Positions 6,531-8,295 of a DNA stretch of 8,295 nt are shown piece by piece; within the stretch, counting starts at the first letter, position 1; each line of letters starts with the position of its first letter. The notes beneath the pieces are model-generated. The model was not told the DNA's origin. It did not search any database and saw only the letters and a list, made by a program, of their open reading frames with translations. A program made the translations under genes and the position numbers. Source of the stretch: Anaerolineae bacterium (GTDB lineage: Bacteria > Chloroflexota > Anaerolineae > 4572-78 > J111); assembly GCA_020433785.1 (NCBI GenBank), contig JAGRCC010000261.1, forward strand, positions 1 to 8,295. Direction: 5' to 3'.

Positions 6531-6596
6531 GGGAAGTAGGAAGTAGGGAGTAATCGATTTTGACCCCTTAATCCCTACTTCCTACTCCCTACTCCT
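6531..6596. repeat. Second degenerate heptamer array in inverted orientation
   Basis: The left arm (6531-6551) reads GGGAAGT, AGGAAGT, AGGGAGT. The right arm (6571-6596) is the complement type, ATCCCT, ACTTCCT, ACTCCCT, ACTCCT. The arms pair over about 20 bases around a loop of about 20 that contains ATCGATTTTGACCCC. It uses the same heptamer words as the array at 4014-4089, so the two belong to one repeat family. It sits between divergent genes and so is not at a transcript end. Confidence 0.75.
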
Positions 6597-6648
6597 CGAT
6601 TTGGACGTCAAGGTGGCAACTTGAGTTATGATATTGTCGGTTGGCCGG

Positions 6649-6677
6649 TTTGCGCTACCTTTATAAGGCGCTACAAT
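6649..6677 (+). promoter_or_regulatory. Promoter candidate for the pentapeptide lipoprotein
   Basis: TTTGCG (6649-6654) and TACAAT (6672-6677) are 17 bases apart. Transcription would start near 6684, about 78 bases before the proposed ATG at 6762. The -35 is a weak match. Confidence 0.4.
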
Positions 6678-6761
6678 TTTGGGACCCAGAAGGGCTTTAT
6701 AGTAATATCCAAACGATTTAACAGCAGCTCGACCAATCCAAAGAATCAAAAAAGTGTGCGA

Positions 6762-7538
6762 ATGGATCGATTTTTAACCCTGATTTTTTTTATATCTAAT
6801 TTTTCTCTTTTTCTGGCAGCGTGTACCTATCAAGACTGCCCGCCGGCATGCGCCGAGGTTGATCTGCGCGGATGGTCGAAGCCGACGTTTGATTTAGCCG
6901 GGGCGGATTTGAGAGAAGCTAACTTGGCGGAGGTTCAGTGGGGAGGGCCGTTGCAGGAAGGTGTAAACCTGCGTGGAACCAACTTGTCAAAGGCTAATTT
7001 GATGGCAGCCGATCTGACCGGAGCCGATTTAAGCCAGGCCGATTTGCGAGGAGCTAACCTGATGGGGGCCAATCTACGAGGCGTACTATTGATCGATACC
7101 CAAGTTGATGATACGACGCAGCTTGATAGCAAGTGGCGGTTGGTATGGCAGTTGGTCAATCAGGGTGGGGCCGGGCAAAATTTTAAGGACGTGGATTTAT
7201 CCGGCGCTAATTTATGGGGCGTCGATCTGCGGGGCGCGGATTTGAGCCAGGCCCGTCTGGATTGGGCCAACTTGCAGCAGGCCGATCTGGTTGGTGCAAA
7301 TTTAGGGAGAGCACACCTTAATTGGGCCGATCTGCGTCAGGCCAATCTGACTCAGGCCGATCTATCGGAGGCCGGTCTCAAATGGGCTGATTTTCGAGCG
7401 GCTAATTTAACGACCGTGAACTTGACCCGGGCCGATGCTCGCGGGGCCTGGTTTACCCAGGCCACTATCGAAGGTGTCAATCTCCAGGACACTTGGCTCA
7501 GCGGCGCTATTAAACCTGATGGCGCCAGATTTCAGTAA
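6762..7538 (+). CDS. Pentapeptide-repeat lipoprotein (258 aa)
   Basis: From the ATG at 6762 the protein starts MDRFLTLIFFISNFSLFLAAC: a short basic n-region, hydrophobic core, and a lipobox LAAC with Cys21 as the likely lipidation site. The mature protein is therefore probably membrane-anchored outside the cytoplasm. Pentapeptide repeats A(D/N)LxX run in two blocks: about residues 43-108 (GADLREANL, GTNLSKANLMAADL, ADLRGANLMGANL) and 141-247 (VDLSGANL, GADLSQARL, ADLRQANLTQADL). Between them is a non-repeat insert, about 109-140, with the segment LDSKWRLVWQLVNQGG. Such repeats form a right-handed quadrilateral beta-helix; the role is unknown, and nothing indicates the gyrase-protecting Qnr subgroup. 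The start choice rests on the signal peptide; an in-frame GTG at 6756 would add two residues. The frame upstream to 6621 looks non-coding. No strong Shine-Dalgarno is visible. It converges on the next gene with 23 bases between stops. Confidence 0.88.
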   Translation: MDRFLTLIFFISNFSLFLAACTYQDCPPACAEVDLRGWSKPTFDLAGADLREANLAEVQWGGPLQEGVNLRGTNLSKANLMAADLTGADLSQADLRGANLMGANLRGVLLIDTQVDDTTQLDSKWRLVWQLVNQGGAGQNFKDVDLSGANLWGVDLRGADLSQARLDWANLQQADLVGANLGRAHLNWADLRQANLTQADLSEAGLKWADFRAANLTTVNLTRADARGAWFTQATIEGVNLQDTWLSGAIKPDGARFQ

Positions 7539-7561
7539 CGTACTAGAAGTCGGGACTGATT

Positions 7562-7915
7562 TTACGCCGCTTGCTTCAGGTCTTGCTCAGGGTATTGTTG
7601 TGTTACCGAAATTTTTGTCTTTTCATACCGGATGAGCAGTTGCTTGTCGGTGCCTTTGAAACTAGCAATGGTATTTTGGGCACAGGCGGCGCAGCCTCGC
7701 TGGGCCCGGTAGCTGTCCATTTCGCAAGTGAGACAGCCGCCTAATTTGATCATCATCATTGAAAAGGAAATCGTTTCTGGATGAGTTTCCGGCAGCACGG
7801 CGAGGTGGTCAACCAGTTTGGCCCATTCGTCATTGCGCAGGTTACGCAGCTTGGAGATCAAGCGCGGGGTAAATAGTAGGTCGTACTTTCTATAAACCTG
7901 AGGAATGTAGCTCAT
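7562..7915 (-). CDS. Conserved-looking small tetracysteine protein, unknown function (117 aa)
   Basis: I do not recognise a named family. The protein has an N-terminal helical, basic-hydrophobic part (YRKYDLLFTPRLISKLR, 8-24; DEWAKLVDHLAVLP, 29-42), then a CxxC...CxxC motif with Cys61, Cys64, Cys75 and Cys78 (GCLTC and GCAAC, ten residues between the pairs), and a charged tail. The cysteine spacing suits a zinc ribbon or a small Fe-S site. No signal peptide or membrane segment is present, so it should be cytoplasmic. The start at 7915 has AGGA six bases upstream. It has a perfect consensus promoter and is divergent from the Fe-S carrier gene, with 252 bases between the two start codons, which fits but does not prove a role in Fe-S or redox physiology. 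The coding character is good: the frame is well composed and has its own promoter and Shine-Dalgarno. Confidence 0.82.
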   Translation of the reverse strand: MSYIPQVYRKYDLLFTPRLISKLRNLRNDEWAKLVDHLAVLPETHPETISFSMMMIKLGGCLTCEMDSYRAQRGCAACAQNTIASFKGTDKQLLIRYEKTKISVTQQYPEQDLKQAA

Positions 7916-7979
7916 AGTCTATCCTAACTATTCAATCATGGGGTCGAACAATATGAAAAATAATAATTTGGTCATTTAA

Positions 7980-8008
7980 ATTATAACTAGCCGATACGCT
8001 CATGTCAA
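7980..8008 (-). promoter_or_regulatory. Perfect consensus sigma-70 promoter for the tetracysteine gene
   Basis: On the minus strand TTGACA (8003-8008) and TATAAT (7980-7985) are separated by exactly 17 bases, a full match to the housekeeping consensus. Transcription should begin near 7973, giving a leader of about 58 bases. Confidence 0.85.
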
Positions 8009-8038
8009 TAGCGCTTGCCAAGCTTACTTTATTAACTA

Positions 8039-8073
8039 AACAGTTTTTTTACTTTTTTTACTTTTTAACTGTT
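8039..8073. promoter_or_regulatory. Phased T-tracts (UP-like) flanked by AACAGTT/AACTGTT inverted repeat
   Basis: Three T-runs (8044-8050, 8053-8059, 8062-8066) recur every nine bases directly upstream of the -35 of the Fe-S carrier promoter, where an UP element contacts the alpha subunit of RNA polymerase. They are bracketed by AACAGTT (8039-8045) and AACTGTT (8067-8073), perfect inverted copies; the right one overlaps the -35. This may be an operator, but no known regulator motif is recognised. Confidence 0.5.
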
Positions 8074-8100
8074 GACAAAATTTTGGCTCGCAAGTAAAAT
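8072..8100 (+). promoter_or_regulatory. Sigma-70-type promoter of the A-type Fe-S carrier
   Basis: TTGACA (8072-8077) and TAAAAT (8095-8100) are 17 bases apart. Transcription would start near 8107, leaving a leader of about 60 bases. The -35 is perfect and the -10 has one mismatch. Confidence 0.75.
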
Positions 8101-8167
8101 ACCCTTGAGAAATCTATCGAAAACCCGTTATTATTTTACTGTTAATCCAATCAGGAGGCGTTTCAAA

Positions 8168-8295
8168 ATGATCACATTGACGGCATCAGCCGAAGATATG
8201 TTGTCTAAGGTTATGACGGAAAAAGGGCTTGATGGTTATGCTCTGCGTGTGTTTGTATCGGGTGGCGGCTGTTCAGGTTTGTCCTATGGGATGAC
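8168..8295 (+). CDS. A-type iron-sulfur carrier protein, N-terminal part (IscA/ErpA/HesB family), cut by window edge
   Basis: The 42 visible residues begin MITLTASAEDMLSKVMTE and reach LRVFVSGGGCSGLSYGM. The motif GGGCSGLSYG holds the first of the three conserved cysteines of the HesB/IscA fold; the C-terminal CGC pair would lie beyond the window. Proteins of this family bind a [2Fe-2S] or [4Fe-4S] cluster and deliver it to apo-enzymes in the cytoplasm. The motif alone does not separate IscA, ErpA and SufA, so I give no symbol. A strong AGGAGG (8153-8158) lies nine bases before the ATG, and a good promoter lies about 70 bases upstream. The leader (8107-8167) shows no clear structure. It is the first gene after the promoter and may continue into an operon outside the window. 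Confidence 0.92.
   Translation, partial: MITLTASAEDMLSKVMTEKGLDGYALRVFVSGGGCSGLSYGM

Larger units (their letters stand above)
6309..6761. other. Divergent intergenic region between xpt and the pentapeptide lipoprotein
   Basis: The left part (6309-6470) is AT-rich and holds the xpt promoter candidates. The middle holds two direct repeats (6477-6510) and a heptamer hairpin (6531-6596). The right part holds a promoter candidate for the lipoprotein gene. The frame that extends the lipoprotein upstream to 6621 has no recognisable protein character and I treat it as leader. Confidence 0.6.

Noticed and set aside
6621..6761. N-terminal extension of the pentapeptide protein to the ATG at 6621
   Set aside because: The added 47 residues show no domain and would bury the lipoprotein signal peptide; a promoter candidate also lies inside this stretch.

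Overview
The window looks like a bacterial chromosomal segment, most plausibly from an uncultured Chloroflexota lineage (Anaerolineae-like). That assignment is an inference from gene style: a PP2C-like/beta-propeller membrane protein, a pentapeptide-repeat lipoprotein, a small CxxC...CxxC protein, moderate GC coding DNA, and intergenic spaces full of palindromic and heptameric repeats. No rRNA, tRNA or CRISPR array is visible. The window cuts a gene at both ends.

Layout. 1-445 (minus) is the N-terminal part of a metallo-beta-lactamase-fold hydrolase. 446-1421 has no convincing long gene but is dense in repeats: three tandem two-hairpin palindromes (474-725), a ten-copy 21-bp minisatellite with T-tracts in helical phase (830-1039), a 142-bp MITE-like element with 13-bp inverted ends and a perfect 8-bp target duplication (1089-1246), and a terminator-like hairpin near 1300. 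1422-3986 (minus) is an 854-aa multidomain membrane protein: degenerate PP2C-like domain, acidic linker, two membrane segments, coiled coil and NHL-type propeller. 4144-5724 (minus) is guaA and 5724-6308 (minus) is xpt; they overlap by one base (TAATG) and form a purine operon driven from promoters just upstream of xpt. 6762-7538 (plus) is a pentapeptide-repeat lipoprotein. 7562-7915 (minus) is a small tetracysteine protein of unknown function with a perfect consensus promoter. From 8168 (plus) begins an A-type iron-sulfur carrier (IscA/ErpA/HesB family), cut by the window end, divergent from the tetracysteine gene.

Functional reading. Xpt salvages xanthine to XMP and GuaA aminates XMP to GMP, so the two coupled genes make a xanthine-to-GMP route. 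The tetracysteine protein and the Fe-S carrier are divergently transcribed from a compact region with two strong sigma-70-type promoters, which suggests but does not prove a shared physiology. The 854-aa protein has the shape of a membrane sensor or scaffold whose phosphatase-like domain seems to lack the usual metal-binding aspartates.

The main curiosities are the repeat island at 474-1246, the paired heptamer inverted repeats near the ends of the guaA-xpt unit (4014-4089 and 6531-6596), and the pseudophosphatase-propeller architecture. No complete new defence or mobile system is evident.
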